Source: Porodaedalea pini (taxonomy: Eukaryota > Basidiomycota > Agaricomycetes > Hymenochaetales > Hymenochaetaceae). Taken from it: a stretch of 64,000 nt of DNA. This document shows, piece after piece, positions 43,875-54,945 of the stretch (position 1 is its first letter; every line of letters begins with the position of its first letter). Location of the stretch: positions 310,001-374,000 of the forward strand of contig NBAY01000025.1 of assembly GCA_002794775.1 (NCBI GenBank). Direction: 5' to 3'. Under the pieces are notes generated by a model. It had not been told where the DNA came from, did not search any database, and saw nothing but the letters and a program-made list of their open reading frames with translations. A program made the translations under genes and the position numbers.

Positions 43875-46800
43875 ACACGGCACTGACTGGGATAGGTTCA
43901 GTTTCGGTTTTTCAAATGGCCATTTTTGATAATTCTATGGACTCTGTAGATAATTTAGATAAAATACAAAAAAATGTAAAAAGCAATGTCACTCGCAAAA
44001 ATATTCCTTCTGTCCCTGTACCAGTAGCTAGTAGTATAGATATGCCTATATGTAACAACACGTCTGCCTCATCATCTCGTCCTACTCCTGTGTTAAAAAA
44101 TCATGTAAAACCCTGTTCTGAATCTTCTAATTCTATTTCTTCCTTGGCCGGAACTGAACCGAAATCCGTGAAAAATGAAAACTCGTCGAAACAAGCTGAG
44201 AGGAAGTCCTGGAGAGATCGCCCTGTCCCCTTTACGGCCCCATGGATAGTACGGCGTCTCAAAGAGGATAAACTCGAAAGTGCTTTAACGACTCTCCGAG
44301 TGTGGATGAAACAGCAGAGGCATGCTGAAGCGAATGAAGAGACGGTGCGTCAAATCATTGCGCTAGAAGAACCAGATGCCGTGGCAGCTGTTAGGGACCT
44401 GAGGGGTCCAAAACGGTTCGTAAGAGGGTCTCGGGGGCAACAGCTCATGGTACCGATTCTCCTTCAAACGACCGACACCGGTAACCAGTTCAAGGTAGAC
44501 GCCCTACTGGACAGTGGCTGCACTGGCTCATGTATCAACCGATCCTTTGTCGAAAAGCATCAGATCCGGACAAAAAAGACACCCATCCCAATCCGAGTCT
44601 ATAATGCTGACGGCACGCTCAACAAGGACGGTTCGATCACAGAGTTTGTGGAAATGCGCATGACGATTAAAGATCATTCGGAGCGCATCCACTTCGCGGT
44701 CACAGATCTAGGGAAAACAGATGTGTTCATCGGACATGAATGGTTAAAGCTGCACAATCCCAACATCGACTGGCAAAAATCAACGATCGAATTTGATCGA
44801 TGCCCCGATGTATGCGGCTATATCCGTAGTCTAGAGGACATTGATGCAGACCCCGACGAAAACCTTGATTTGGTGGAACTTGAAGACGGCGATCAGCTCT
44901 TCCTCTTCGATTGGGACAGGTACATTAAGTCCGATCCGAGAAAAGCGCTGAAGGTCAGACAACAGGTGCTCGAGGAAGTCCCGAACTATGTCAAAGAGTT
45001 CGCGGACGTCTTCAGTGAACAGGAATTCGATCAGTTACCAGAGAGACGCCCTTGGGATCATGCTATTGAACTCAAGCCGGGATCAAAGCTCTCTGACTGT
45101 AAAATCTACCCGCTCAGCCCATCCGAACAGGTGGCACTGGACGAATTCCTCACCGAAAACTTGAGAACTGGCCGTATTCGTAACTCTCAATCTGAGATGG
45201 CATCCCCCTTCTTCTTCATAAAAAAGAAGGATGGCAAGCTTCGCCCCGTACAGGACTATCGCCGGCTCAACGAGATGACGGTTAAGAACAAATACCCGTT
45301 ACCTCTAATCCAAGAGCTCATTGACAAAACGAAACAGGCGAAATTCTTCACGAAGCTTGACATACGTTGGGGTTACAATAACATTCGGATTCGAGAGGGC
45401 GACGAGCATAAAGCTGCCTTCAGGACAAACCGCGGTCTATTCGAACCAACGGTCATGTTTTTCGGTCTCACAAACTCACCGGCAACCTTCCAAGGATTCA
45501 TGAACGAGATCTTCCGAGAACTCGTCAATGATGGACACGTCATAGTCTACATGGACGACATCTTGATCTTCGCACGAACTCGCGAACATCATGACAAACT
45601 CGTCCGACAAGTCCTGGAAGTGTTGCGAGCAAACAAGTTGTTCTTAAAGCCAGAAAAGTGCAGCTTCGCTCAAGAGACCGTGAACTATCTTGGGCATATC
45701 CTCGGCAACGGACAGATTCGCATGGATCCAGCCAAAGTGGCGGGTGTAAAAGATTGGCCAGTGCCTAAGAACAAGAAAGAACTACAGTCTTTCCTTGGGT
45801 TCTGCAACTACTACCGCCGCTTCATCCTAGCATTCAGTCACTATGCGAAGCCCTTGACAGCATTGACCGGAGATGTAGAGTGGAAGTGGGAGGTGGAGCA
45901 ACAGGAGGCCTTTGAACGTCTGAAACAGAAGCTCTGTGAAGAACCTGTACTCACAGTGCCTACTGATGACGGTCAATTTCGGGTGGAGGCTGATTCATCG
46001 CATTTCGCTAACGGCGCCATTCTGTCCCAATTCGTTGACGGAAAATGGCATCCAATCGCATACCGATCGCAAGCGCTTAGCCAAGCAGAGCGCAATTACG
46101 AAATCTATGACAAAGAGATGTTCGCGATCATGTGCGCACTGGATGACTGGCGACAATATCTTCTAGGGGCAACGCAAACCTTCGAAATCTGGTCGGATCA
46201 CCTCAACCTCCAGTATTTCCGAAAACCCCAGAAGATTAACCACCGACAAGCGAGATGGCTACAGGAGTTAGCGGACTACGACTTCAAACTGTTCCATAAA
46301 CCAGGTGCCCTGATGACTAAGGCTGACCTCCTCTCGAGACGAGCGGATCATGAGAGGGGGGAGAACGACAATATCGACATTGTTTTGCTCAAGCCGGACT
46401 TATTTGTAAATGAAACACTGCTAGAAGCGCTGGATGCAGACTTCGTTAAACGAATTAAAAGGGTACGAAACAACAGGGACAGAGCAGTTGTGAAGGCGTT
46501 AGAGCGGAAGGAACGAGAGTGGGAGGAAGAAGAAGGGTTGTTGATGTGGAAGGGCAGGATCTACGTGCCGAAAGACCATAAACTCCGAGAAGACATCATT
46601 CGAAACCATCACGACAGCACGCTCGCAGGACACCCAGGACGCTACAAGACCCATGAGTTGATCACACGCAACTACTGGTGGCCGGGAATCCAACGAGATG
46701 TTCGAATGTATGTCGAGGGATGTGATGCGTGCCAACGTACGAAGGCACACAGAGCAAAACCGCACAATCCTCTGAACCCAAACGAGATCCCGAAAGGTCC

Positions 46801-48010
46801 TTGGGAAATCGTCACAGCAGACCTGATCGGCGAACTACCCGAGTCCAATGGGCATAACACAATCTGTGTCTTCGTTGACAGGTTCAGTAAACAGGTGCAC
46901 GCGATCCCTACCTCAGTAAGCATAACGTCGGAAGGAATGGCGAGGCTCTACCGGGATCATGTCTTCAGGCTACACGGCATACCGCGCAAGTTTATTCATG
47001 ACAGAGGATCACAGTTCGAGTCCAAATTCATGAACGAACTATACCGGTTACTGGGCATCGAGGGAAACCCGTCAACGGCATATCACCCACAGACAGATGG
47101 TCAGACAGAACGGATAAACCAAGAGATTGAACAGTACCTTCGTCTCTTTGTTAACCACCATCAGTCGGACTGGGCGGAATGGCTTGCGCTAGCGGAATTC
47201 GCGTACAACGACAAAGAACAAACGTCGACAGGAGCGTCACCCTTTTTCGTCAACCATGGGAGACACCCATATAAGGGCACGAATCCTAGACGCGAATCGA
47301 CCAATGAGTCCGCTAAGCAGTTTGCCGACCGGATGGCCAAGATCAGGGAGGAAACCGAATCGGCATTAAAGCATGCGGCCGAAACCATGAAGCGCTTCTA
47401 TGACAGGACGAAGGGAGAATCCATCGAGTATAAACCTGGGGAAAAGGTCATGCTCGAAGGAACTCACTTAAAGACAGATCGTCCTATGAAGAAGCTGGGA
47501 GATAAACGTTATGGGCCTTTCATTGTCGAAAAGAAAATCGGCACGTCAGCATATAGACTTAAACTTCCACGTACATGGAAAAAAGTCTATCCGGTTTTCA
47601 ATGAAGTGCTCCTCTCCCCATACCACGAGCCACAGTATACGTCGCAAAAGCAGGATCTTCCACCCCCGCCTGAAATCATTGATGATGTGCCGGAATATGA
47701 GGTCGAAAAGGTTGTCGACTCCAAACTTGTGCGAGGGAAGCTCAAATACCTCGTACATTGGAAAGGGTATCCGAACGAAGAACGCACCTGGGAGCCAATT
47801 GAGAATTTGACGAACTCTCAAGAGGCCATTGACGAATTTCATAAATCAACTCCCAGTGCTCCTCGTGCCCTCAACACCCTAGAGATGTCGCAGCTGAAGT
47901 TCCGACCCGTGTTCGAAATGACGGAGCCTGAGAGACAGACAGGAGTGGCACAGTGGTGGGCCGGTAAGTTCCAGGGTAGGGAACAAGGGCGATCGGGACG
48001 CTCGCCTTGA
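43871..48010 (+). CDS. pol: Pol polyprotein of intact chromovirus
   Basis: One open frame of 1379 codons. Aspartic protease DSGCTGSCI from about residue 214; reverse transcriptase from about 442 (MASPFFFIKKKDGKLRPVQD) with YMDD at about 560-563; RNase H with EADSSHFANG at about 706; integrase with an HHCC zinc region at about 912-955, and Asp, Asp (DRGSQF), Glu (QTERINQEIEQ) core; chromodomain at about 1273-1325 (YEVEKVVDSKLVRGKLKYLV, HWKGYPNEERTWEP). The frame is -1 relative to gag and open from 43841; it has no ATG before 43916, so it is made by a recoding event in the overlap or by reinitiation at 43916. The first about 95 residues are unusually Asn/Ser/Lys-rich and A/T-rich. The stop abuts the polypurine tract. 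Confidence 0.95.
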   Translation: MNTALTGIGSVSVFQMAIFDNSMDSVDNLDKIQKNVKSNVTRKNIPSVPVPVASSIDMPICNNTSASSSRPTPVLKNHVKPCSESSNSISSLAGTEPKSVKNENSSKQAERKSWRDRPVPFTAPWIVRRLKEDKLESALTTLRVWMKQQRHAEANEETVRQIIALEEPDAVAAVRDLRGPKRFVRGSRGQQLMVPILLQTTDTGNQFKVDALLDSGCTGSCINRSFVEKHQIRTKKTPIPIRVYNADGTLNKDGSITEFVEMRMTIKDHSERIHFAVTDLGKTDVFIGHEWLKLHNPNIDWQKSTIEFDRCPDVCGYIRSLEDIDADPDENLDLVELEDGDQLFLFDWDRYIKSDPRKALKVRQQVLEEVPNYVKEFADVFSEQEFDQLPERRPWDHAIELKPGSKLSDCKIYPLSPSEQVALDEFLTENLRTGRIRNSQSEMASPFFFIKKKDGKLRPVQDYRRLNEMTVKNKYPLPLIQELIDKTKQAKFFTKLDIRWGYNNIRIREGDEHKAAFRTNRGLFEPTVMFFGLTNSPATFQGFMNEIFRELVNDGHVIVYMDDILIFARTREHHDKLVRQVLEVLRANKLFLKPEKCSFAQETVNYLGHILGNGQIRMDPAKVAGVKDWPVPKNKKELQSFLGFCNYYRRFILAFSHYAKPLTALTGDVEWKWEVEQQEAFERLKQKLCEEPVLTVPTDDGQFRVEADSSHFANGAILSQFVDGKWHPIAYRSQALSQAERNYEIYDKEMFAIMCALDDWRQYLLGATQTFEIWSDHLNLQYFRKPQKINHRQARWLQELADYDFKLFHKPGALMTKADLLSRRADHERGENDNIDIVLLKPDLFVNETLLEALDADFVKRIKRVRNNRDRAVVKALERKEREWEEEEGLLMWKGRIYVPKDHKLREDIIRNHHDSTLAGHPGRYKTHELITRNYWWPGIQRDVRMYVEGCDACQRTKAHRAKPHNPLNPNEIPKGPWEIVTADLIGELPESNGHNTICVFVDRFSKQVHAIPTSVSITSEGMARLYRDHVFRLHGIPRKFIHDRGSQFESKFMNELYRLLGIEGNPSTAYHPQTDGQTERINQEIEQYLRLFVNHHQSDWAEWLALAEFAYNDKEQTSTGASPFFVNHGRHPYKGTNPRRESTNESAKQFADRMAKIREETESALKHAAETMKRFYDRTKGESIEYKPGEKVMLEGTHLKTDRPMKKLGDKRYGPFIVEKKIGTSAYRLKLPRTWKKVYPVFNEVLLSPYHEPQYTSQKQDLPPPPEIIDDVPEYEVEKVVDSKLVRGKLKYLVHWKGYPNEERTWEPIENLTNSQEAIDEFHKSTPSAPRALNTLEMSQLKFRPVFEMTEPERQTGVAQWWAGKFQGREQGRSGRSP

Positions 48011-48022
48011 AGGGGAGGGTCA
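48009..48022 (+). promoter_or_regulatory. Polypurine tract
   Basis: GAAGGGGAGGGTCA directly before the 3' LTR; it overlaps the pol stop codon by two bases. Confidence 0.8.
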
Positions 48023-48451
48023 TGTCATGGACGCTTTTTAAATTCTCTTATCTTATCTTATCTTATCATATCCATCCATCACTAATCACGCTTATTCCTG
48101 CTTACTCATTATTCATTACGCTCCTTCTCGCACTATCCTTACTCGCTGACCGATCCTATGATTTCATTATTCTATGAAGTTCCACGACGTTCTATCATCT
48201 ATCCTTATGTAGTAGTTAATTCCCTGGTCCGTGCGCAGCCGCTGAAGGGTATATAAGTAGGTAGTCCTCCTGTACTTATCCCCTAGTTTCGACCTGGTCA
48301 ATTCTACCTGGCTACGTCCAGAAGCTACTCCTTATCTCCGCGCTGTGTCAGTTTCCCCTGGCTCACTGCTCTCTCTCTTGTCTCCCTCCTCCTCTGACTG
48401 AGTTCCGCGCGACCCGGTTACCATTTGCGTACCCGTAGTCCGTCGCTGACA
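48023..48451 (+). repeat. 3' LTR of intact chromovirus
   Basis: 429 bp, no difference from 41520-41948 found by side-by-side reading. Confidence 0.95.
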
Positions 48452-48456
48452 ACTGT
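48452..48456. repeat. Target site duplication, right
   Basis: ACTGT, identical to 41515-41519. Confidence 0.9.
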
Positions 48457-49413
48457 AAGCAGCACTGCTACCTGCTGCATCAAGCACTCGATGCATGCCA
48501 CCTTGCATCATGGTGAGTACGTCTGAGACAAGATTGGCAGAAGTGTGGAAGTCAAAGAAAACGGAGGCGCCGAGGGACAGGCAAAGATCATGCTTTGTAG
48601 AGCCAGTGTTGATGGTGATGATGTGCAGGCCCATAGCAATTGCATATTGGATTGCTGATAGGGACAATGAGCCAAGTAATACAGCAAAGGATAATCAGTA
48701 GAACGTGCCGAGGTGCCCGAGCCCACCACCAGCTCCAAGAATGACGACCCACTCACCGACAGCCAGACCACTTCGATGAAGTGTGCTATAAACTGTGACA
48801 CCCTGAAATCGCAGAGATTTTATGTCAATAAAGTGCACAAAGACAGATATTAAGGGACTTGTATGGCACACATAATTGCTGCAGCCTCCCTGCTTTCAAG
48901 TCCGTCTGGGATATGCATAACACAATCTACATACGCGATGATGTATTCACAGAATGTGCCGTCCATATCGTTCCCATGAGACTTGAAGTATGGGCAGTCT
49001 GGTTTGCATGTGTCAAGACATACGCATAGGATAAGCAGGACTATGAACTTACGGCCCTCGAACCCCTTTAAACACATATCACAATTGAGGCATGTGGTTG
49101 CGAGGAACTTGACGCCAACACAGTCTCCAACTTTCACTCTATTCCCAATTGTGTGAGCACCAATAGCTACAACGGATCCAATGCCCTCATGCCCACCGAC
49201 AAGATTAGCCTTCGGTGGGTTCGGAAAACCACCATCCTTAGTAGCAAGATCAGAATGACAGACACCCGAGTGTGTAAGGTGGACGAGGCACTGTCCTGGT
49301 AGCAGTGCATCAGGTTGCACCACAGGATGGTCGGTCATGAGCGTTATGGGCCCGTGGATGACTGGTAGAAGGAAAGCACACTGCGTGGGCGGGATTGAGG
49401 TTAAGTCGGGCAC

Positions 49414-50383
49414 TGTGCCTTCGCAAGGAGAACAATAGAGATTGTCATCGTAATGCTTGATTTTATAGCAGACCCAGTTGACAGTTTATATTGTCATCAC
49501 AAGCTAAGAGCAATCGCGTTCACATGAGCATCAGTAAGATAACTCTCACGAGGCACGGAGTCGAGCATAAAAAAAATTATCCTTCAGTCATGCAGCGCAG
49601 CTTAAGAGGAGGTAAGATGAAGATGTTATGCGGATGCATCCTATCATACGTAGCAATGATACAACAAGTTTTCTCATGATCAAGCATCCCCGTTGTTGAC
49701 CTGTTGACAGGTGAGACGAACTGTGCAACACACACCCTTAATAACAAAGGTAAGCTCAGCATTTGCGCGGGTCGTGAACGTCCAATATATTCACCTTGAT
49801 AACAAAGGTAAGCTAATGACTACATGTAAGTAAAGGTACAATAGTGAGGAAATAATGTCGGTATAGCTCACCTCAGCATTTGCGCAGGTCATGAACATCT
49901 GAGGTGATTCGTAGAATGTAAAGAGATATTTATACTATGAGTTCGGACTCACAAAGAGCCGCTACAGAATGGTAAGAATCATATGAAAGTAAAATAAAGC
50001 GGGAATGGATCAATAAGTTACTGGTATCATCAGTATATTGCTCAAAAGGAGCAAGAGTAAAGTAAGAGATCAAATAAGTGTCCTTATCTTTCAAGCCAAT
50101 CATGGACTGATGTGCCTTGTGCCCCAGAAGGCAGGCGCTGTGCTCGTGATCGCGATTGCAGCAAACTGCCACTGTCGCAACTCCGGTCTCCCGGTATCGG
50201 GATCTGATGGCTTGCATTCCAACACCCATCCACTTCGCAAATGCCCTGACTTTATTCTTTCTATGCAAAAAACACGGGCAACATTTATATCAATAGTGGT
50301 ATAGTTGAAAATTTGTATCTGATTTCACTCTATGTATACAATGATGTCATCAATCTCCATGCCAATCTCTCACCACCCTGCCT
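49414..50383. other. Region upstream of ADH with short repeated motifs
   Basis: Upstream of the ADH start. ATAACAAAGGTAAGCT occurs at 49741-49756 and 49799-49814. A 25-bp motif starting CTCAGCATTTGCGC occurs at 49755-49779 and 49872-49896, the copies differing at two former CpG sites. A minus-strand open stretch at 49930-50268 has no recognisable family. Confidence 0.55.
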
Positions 50384-52515
50384 CTAATACATGGGAAGCC
50401 TGAAGGCTCCAAAAGCACTTGGGACAGTGCATTTCCAAGGCACAAATGTCTTCCCTAGAGTGCCAACACTGAGTACAAACCCATGCTCAGATGATACAAG
50501 GAAAGAGGAGTTGTAAGTCTGGGATGGAAGATTTTCATGATCTTCAGGATGCGTAGAGCTCAGAAAACTTGACTGATTATTTTCGCGGATGTTGACAATT
50601 GTGCCTAAGAGTGCATCTGACTTGTGCACACCCTCTTGCAGTGTGTCTACTGGTAGACTGACCAGCTCCATTTTCGGCCGATAATAGAACTACAAAAAGC
50701 GATAAGCAATAGGCTGCCCTTAAGGTCTTGATTATGAACCTCGACAAGAGTGCCATCTGGAGGAGCCGGAACTTCTTCAACAGCAATTGAACCTCGTGAG
50801 GGGCTTCCAGCTACAATTCGAAGTAGCCTCGGCTTTTAGAAAAAGTCTACTGAATTATTACACGGAATGATAAAGTAATATAACTTACGGGAGTTTTGTC
50901 ATTTTCACTTGCATCACATATGCCTATATAATAGTCTACATCCTTTGCCATGTCATCTGGCAAGCCATAGTCCTGGATGGATTTCATGAGGATACGTGCA
51001 GGCAAGGAGTCTCCTAGCTCGTGGATCAGGTTGCCTTCTGCCCTAGTCAAAGAGAATGTCAAGCTCGGTACACAATAAAGCCTAGAGATAAGATCATCAC
51101 TCACCTTCAGATAACCAAAGGCCCCATCAGTTGTACAATTCCATCGAAGCTCAGCAACTTCTTCAAAGAGGTAGTCTGCAGTGCCACTCCCACAGCTCCT
51201 GAAGATTGTGTTTTCCTGTTTCACAACAATGTAAACAGCTGTCCATTAATGAATGGGGTTGGCGAAGCCATTATACCAAACTAGACCAGTGTTAGGTCAT
51301 GAATGAATTCCTTTTCCATTTCTTTTCTATTTCCTCAATCCCCACTCCCCACCCCTGTAGCCTCATGGGTTTCCTCGACACCAGTTTCTCCCAAAGGGTT
51401 TACGGCATGAGGTTTTCATCCTGAGGATCATTAGCCTTATGCAGCAATGCACTTGTTCCAGTTGTTCCCACCTTCATTCATTCCATTACTTAAACTGAAC
51501 AGTCCTTATGTAATGCAGTCTCATGGTCATTGCTATAAGAGGGACCAGGAATCACATGAACTCCTTGTTCTGCTTTTCCTCTTACCTCTGTGATGACCTA
51601 GGTGAGACTTGTCCCTCCTGTATTAGTGTATATTGTATTTATCCTCTTACCTCTGTGACGACCTAGCCTGAGTACAGCATGTCCCGAGTCCCTGCTCGAG
51701 TATAGCACATCCCAGACAACAGTCAGCTGAGGCCTGCCCAGTCCGAGTCGTCTCCCGGACTCCCGCCTAACAACCAGACTCAGCCAAAAGCTTCACAGTC
51801 CTTGCTTAAAGCTACAGACCTGATAAGCTTGAGGTACATGTTCATGAAGGGCCATCGCAAGGTCCCATGACGAATTATCAGAGAAATAAATGAGAGTTCG
51901 AGTATCACTTGGTCAGAAAGTTAATACAGCGAGAGTAGAACATTGAACAAAACTGTACCATACATTCTTCAGCTCCTGTGGAAGAAATCGCGCCGAACTC
52001 TTTGTATTTCAGATTTCATCCCAGTTCACCTCACCATCCTATCTTTGATCATCAAAACTATCAAAACCACTGCTAGTCTGCTTCTTGTTGTATGCATGCC
52101 ATCGTCTGACCTGAACGGGCCCTTCACCAGTTTCCAGCAAGCTGAATGGCAGGCAGGCACTTCTGTTGAAGATGGCAACAGAACACGAGAAGAATGGGTG
52201 GTCTGTCTTTATAGGCAGTGGGCTGGAGAGGCAGCCAATTGACTCTGTCGCACATGAGCTGAGCTGCTTCACAGACTGCTCTAGGTCTGGTGTATCTTGA
52301 CTTAAAGAAAAGAGAAGAAGGCAGTCTTTGCAGAGATCTTGAAATGTGTCAATGAGATGGGTGAACTGCAAGCGAGAACATAGGAGAGACGTGCTAGCAT
52401 GGATGAGACTGTTCATGAACACAGGATAGCACAAGCTCAATATTGTCGAGTGCAAGAGTCAAGACAAACATAAGTGCAAAGACTGCCTCAAATCGCATCG
52501 CGACACGTGTCATTG
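50384..52515 (-). CDS. Secreted hypothetical protein, multi-exon
   Basis: Start at 52515 with a signal-peptide-like MRFEAVFALMFVLTLALDN. Later exons encode FTHLIDTFQDLCKDCLLLFS and cysteine-containing sequence (about 52385-52130), LIYFSDNSSWDLAMALHEHV (about 51890-51820), an intron that holds the solo LTR, ENTIFRSCGSGTADYLFEEV then LRWNCTTDGAFGYL (51218-51108), GDSLPARILMKSIQDYG then VDYYIGICDASENDKTP (about 51040-50890), SRGSIAVEEVPAPPDG, and FYYRPKMELVSLPVDT to the stop at 50384-50386. Most introns have GT-AG ends. The junction after GAFGYL needs a non-obvious donor to stay in frame, so either I mis-set that splice or the gene is damaged. No family is recognised. Confidence 0.5.
51290..51772 (+). 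mobile_element. Solo LTR of the TGTTAG chromovirus family, in an intron
   Basis: 483 bp, TGTTAGGTCA... to ...CGCCTAACA, with perfect ACCAG flanks (51285-51289 and 51773-51777). It matches the LTRs at 21015-21395 and 37035-37508 and conserves gctataag and GTTCTGCTTTT. It lies between the donor (about 51819) and the acceptor (about 51219) of an intron of the minus-strand secreted-protein gene. Confidence 0.9.
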
Positions 52516-54945
52516 TTTACATGTATTTGTCCATAATAAGACTCAAGATTACTTTCCTATGCTTCATCACGTCTTGTTCTAAACCACTGAATTCCTTTCC
52601 ATATTTTCTGATCAGATTCTGTGGATGAAAATGGTCAACGTAGTAACCTAGTCTAGCGGTGTCGCAAGGCCGTAGCTCGCCTACCTCAACCATGTCGGTC
52701 TCACCTGGGGATCCCCCAAAGAGGAAAGAGCATGATCGGATGCCCACAGTAAACTGCTTTCTTCCTTTGTCTGATTGCAGCTAGCGAGCACCTGGTGATG
52801 GCAAAGGCAGAGAATTCAATGGATGCTTATGAATCTCATGGTGACCTGGTCTTTCATCCTGAGATCCTTACAAAGCCCTGTTGACCATGTCACTTTGTTC
52901 ATTTATCGGATTGGATGTGAGGCAAAGCCACGGCATCTGCGATGTGGGAATAAGTAGCAGCTAAGTTTGCCACGAGGCGTACCCGTGATGTTTGACTTTT
53001 GCACTGTATAATGTGGTCATCGTAAGAGCATGATTGAGCTTTGCTGATTGTAATATGTTTTTCTCTACCTTCTTGCAGCATCCACAGCTCTTGCTCTTCT
53101 GTCTTCTGTCCATGCGAGGACTCGTATCTCAAACCGGTGAAGGCCGCTTTAGATATTGCTAATGTGAGTGGTGAAATGACTGGCCACAGCAGAAATTTTC
53201 ATGATAGTCATTAATATCTTCTGTACTTTGTTAAGGTTGCTAATGCAGCGGATATGAAACTTGACCAGAGTATTTGTGGAGATAACTTCTCGCAGAGAAA
53301 CAGGGTCAGATGTGCTTATCAAGACTAGCGCTCAGATCCTCTGGATCCCTTCCTGCAACGTGTCTTTATATATCTTTAAGTTCCCATGAAATGACTTGCA
53401 CTGATACAGAGACAACTCTTGTACCCTCTTTCGGCATCCACCTATCAAGCTTCTAGCGACCTGCTTTTTGTTGCAAAACTTGACAAGTGCTAAATGCATA
53501 TGCTTTCGCAGGTCAGTCTTATTTCATGTGAGGGTGGCTCTCAGGATGTGACAAGAACCACAATGTCTCGCTCCTGTCATAGTTCTATTCTGGAGTTCAG
53601 GCCTCCGAGGCCTCCGATTTGGTACTATTCTCACAGTTAAGTCCATCTACTCCACATGAATACTAGTTACAGTTTATTTGACCTGGATCTCTTACTCTAC
53701 AAGTGGTTCCCAAGTTTCGGTGACCAGTTTCTGGAAGGCGATCGAGAACTTCAGCATCAGCCAGTCTAGGATATATAGGCATTCTTGATGACCCTTTCCA
53801 CAGAGCTTTCAGGCTTGTCAATCCTGCTCAGCGACTACATATCAAGGTGGTGTACGTATCTGAATGAATGCTGATTTCCGTTGCCTTTCGTGGAAGGACT
53901 ATTATTTATAGCCTGAACAGCCAGAGTCTAAATTCACTTTGAGCTCATAGTAAATAAATTGGTGCCACAATGATTCAAAGGCTCAATTTGCATATGTTCT
54001 CTAGTAGCAAGAAGCATCACAAAGATTTTTGATCATCGATTGGGGTGTGTCAATATTTCACCTTCAGATTGAAGTTATCTAGCGATAATCTGATTAGATA
54101 GGAAGTACACCAATCGTCTGGGGGCTCGGCATTGGTGCCAAATTGCATCAGATCATAAATGAGTGGCTTACAACCATGAAGTGTCTATGCACCAACAGCG
54201 AAGGGGTTTAAACTCAGAATTGGTTACAGGCGGGGCAGATGGCAAGGCACATCAATGTTATCATTTTGGCTTCAACACTGTCAGGTGCGGTGCCTGTTTG
54301 AGATCAAATTATGCAACTATGATATTAGGATTCTTAATCACGTTCACTACACTAAAGCAAGCACAGTAATTCTAGACATCCAAGTGGTGAAGGGAATCCC
54401 TATGCATATGATTCAGAGACTCAGATATAACAAAAACAATACAAAGAAAGAAAGAAAGACACACTCAGAAGGCGAACCCAAGTCAGGAGGTGACATGTGG
54501 ACTTCTATAGAAACTTCCACCATAATTCTGATCACGATGTCAAAATGTGTGTGTAATAAGTAATCTGATGACTCATACCTTATACGTAATGGAACCTCAT
54601 TAGATGGCTGGAGCGGTCTAGACCATAACTCAGCCAAGCGGTCATGCAGCATAGAGCGAAGAGCATTAATGTTTAGAAGATAGAGTGATGGCATGGCAGA
54701 TTGCTGGTAATTAGTGAATATGAAGACAGAAACCAGTATTTAACAAGTACAATTTTCTCAATATTGTCAGTCCATGCAGACGCATGCAAAGACAGAGTTA
54801 TTTTCAGGAACTCACTGAGTGATGGAAGTGCAGTCATGAATTCTCCATCATTAGTGCTGATCCATAGAAGAAAAGATCAGCCAAGCCATTTAGCAGACAA
54901 ATGGAAGCACAAAGAAGGTTATGGAAGAATTAGAAGGTCAGGGAA
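52516..54945. other. Gene-poor stretch with coding relics
   Basis: On the plus strand, 52694-52890 reads MSVSPGDPPKRKEHDRMPT then HLVMAKAENSMDAYESHGDL after a possible intron, resembling the N-terminus of fungal BTB-type proteins but without a domain. At 53110-53300, EDSYLKPVKAALDIAN followed by an intron and NAADMKLDQ resembles the first two exons of the PEBP-like genes. On the minus strand, 54694-54580 encodes SLYLLNINALRSMLHDRLAE, coding-like but unassigned. None is a complete gene. Confidence 0.35.

Larger units (their letters stand above)
41520..48451 (+). mobile_element. Young, apparently intact chromovirus (Ty3/gypsy)
   Basis: 6932 bp with two 429-bp LTRs in which I find no mismatch by eye, a perfect 5-bp duplication ACTGT, a self-priming PBS (41951-41961), gag (42789-43874), a long pol frame (43871-48010) with all catalytic motifs, and a polypurine tract (48009-48020). 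CpG content is visibly high, unlike every other element in the window. All this indicates a very recent insertion and possibly present-day activity. It lies inside an alcohol dehydrogenase gene in opposite orientation to it. Confidence 0.95.
41173..49413 (-). pseudogene. Zinc alcohol dehydrogenase split by a retrotransposon
   Basis: Start at 49413: MPDLTSIPPTQCAFL, then catalytic-domain motifs HLTHSGVCHSDLATKDG, NLVGGHEGIGSVVAIG, the structural-zinc CLNCDMCLKG, an intron, then DGTFCEYIIAYVDCVMHIPD. The NAD-binding fold continues at about 48785-48457 (VGEWVVILGAGGGLGHL, GLHIITINTG, GGMHRVLDAAGSSAAY). There a 6.9-kb chromovirus is inserted (41520-48451). The frame continues at 41519-41173 (DLLVVGLPPGTMLEVPVIL, AIEAVELAAASKVKVKYSVR, VYKEMSRGEVIGQVVLDIDK). 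It also has a TGA in the second part (SIGN*KHAIEAVE, about 41380) and a frame change near the insertion, so it may have been defective before the insertion. One intron looks like GC-AG (about 48697-48642). Confidence 0.85.
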
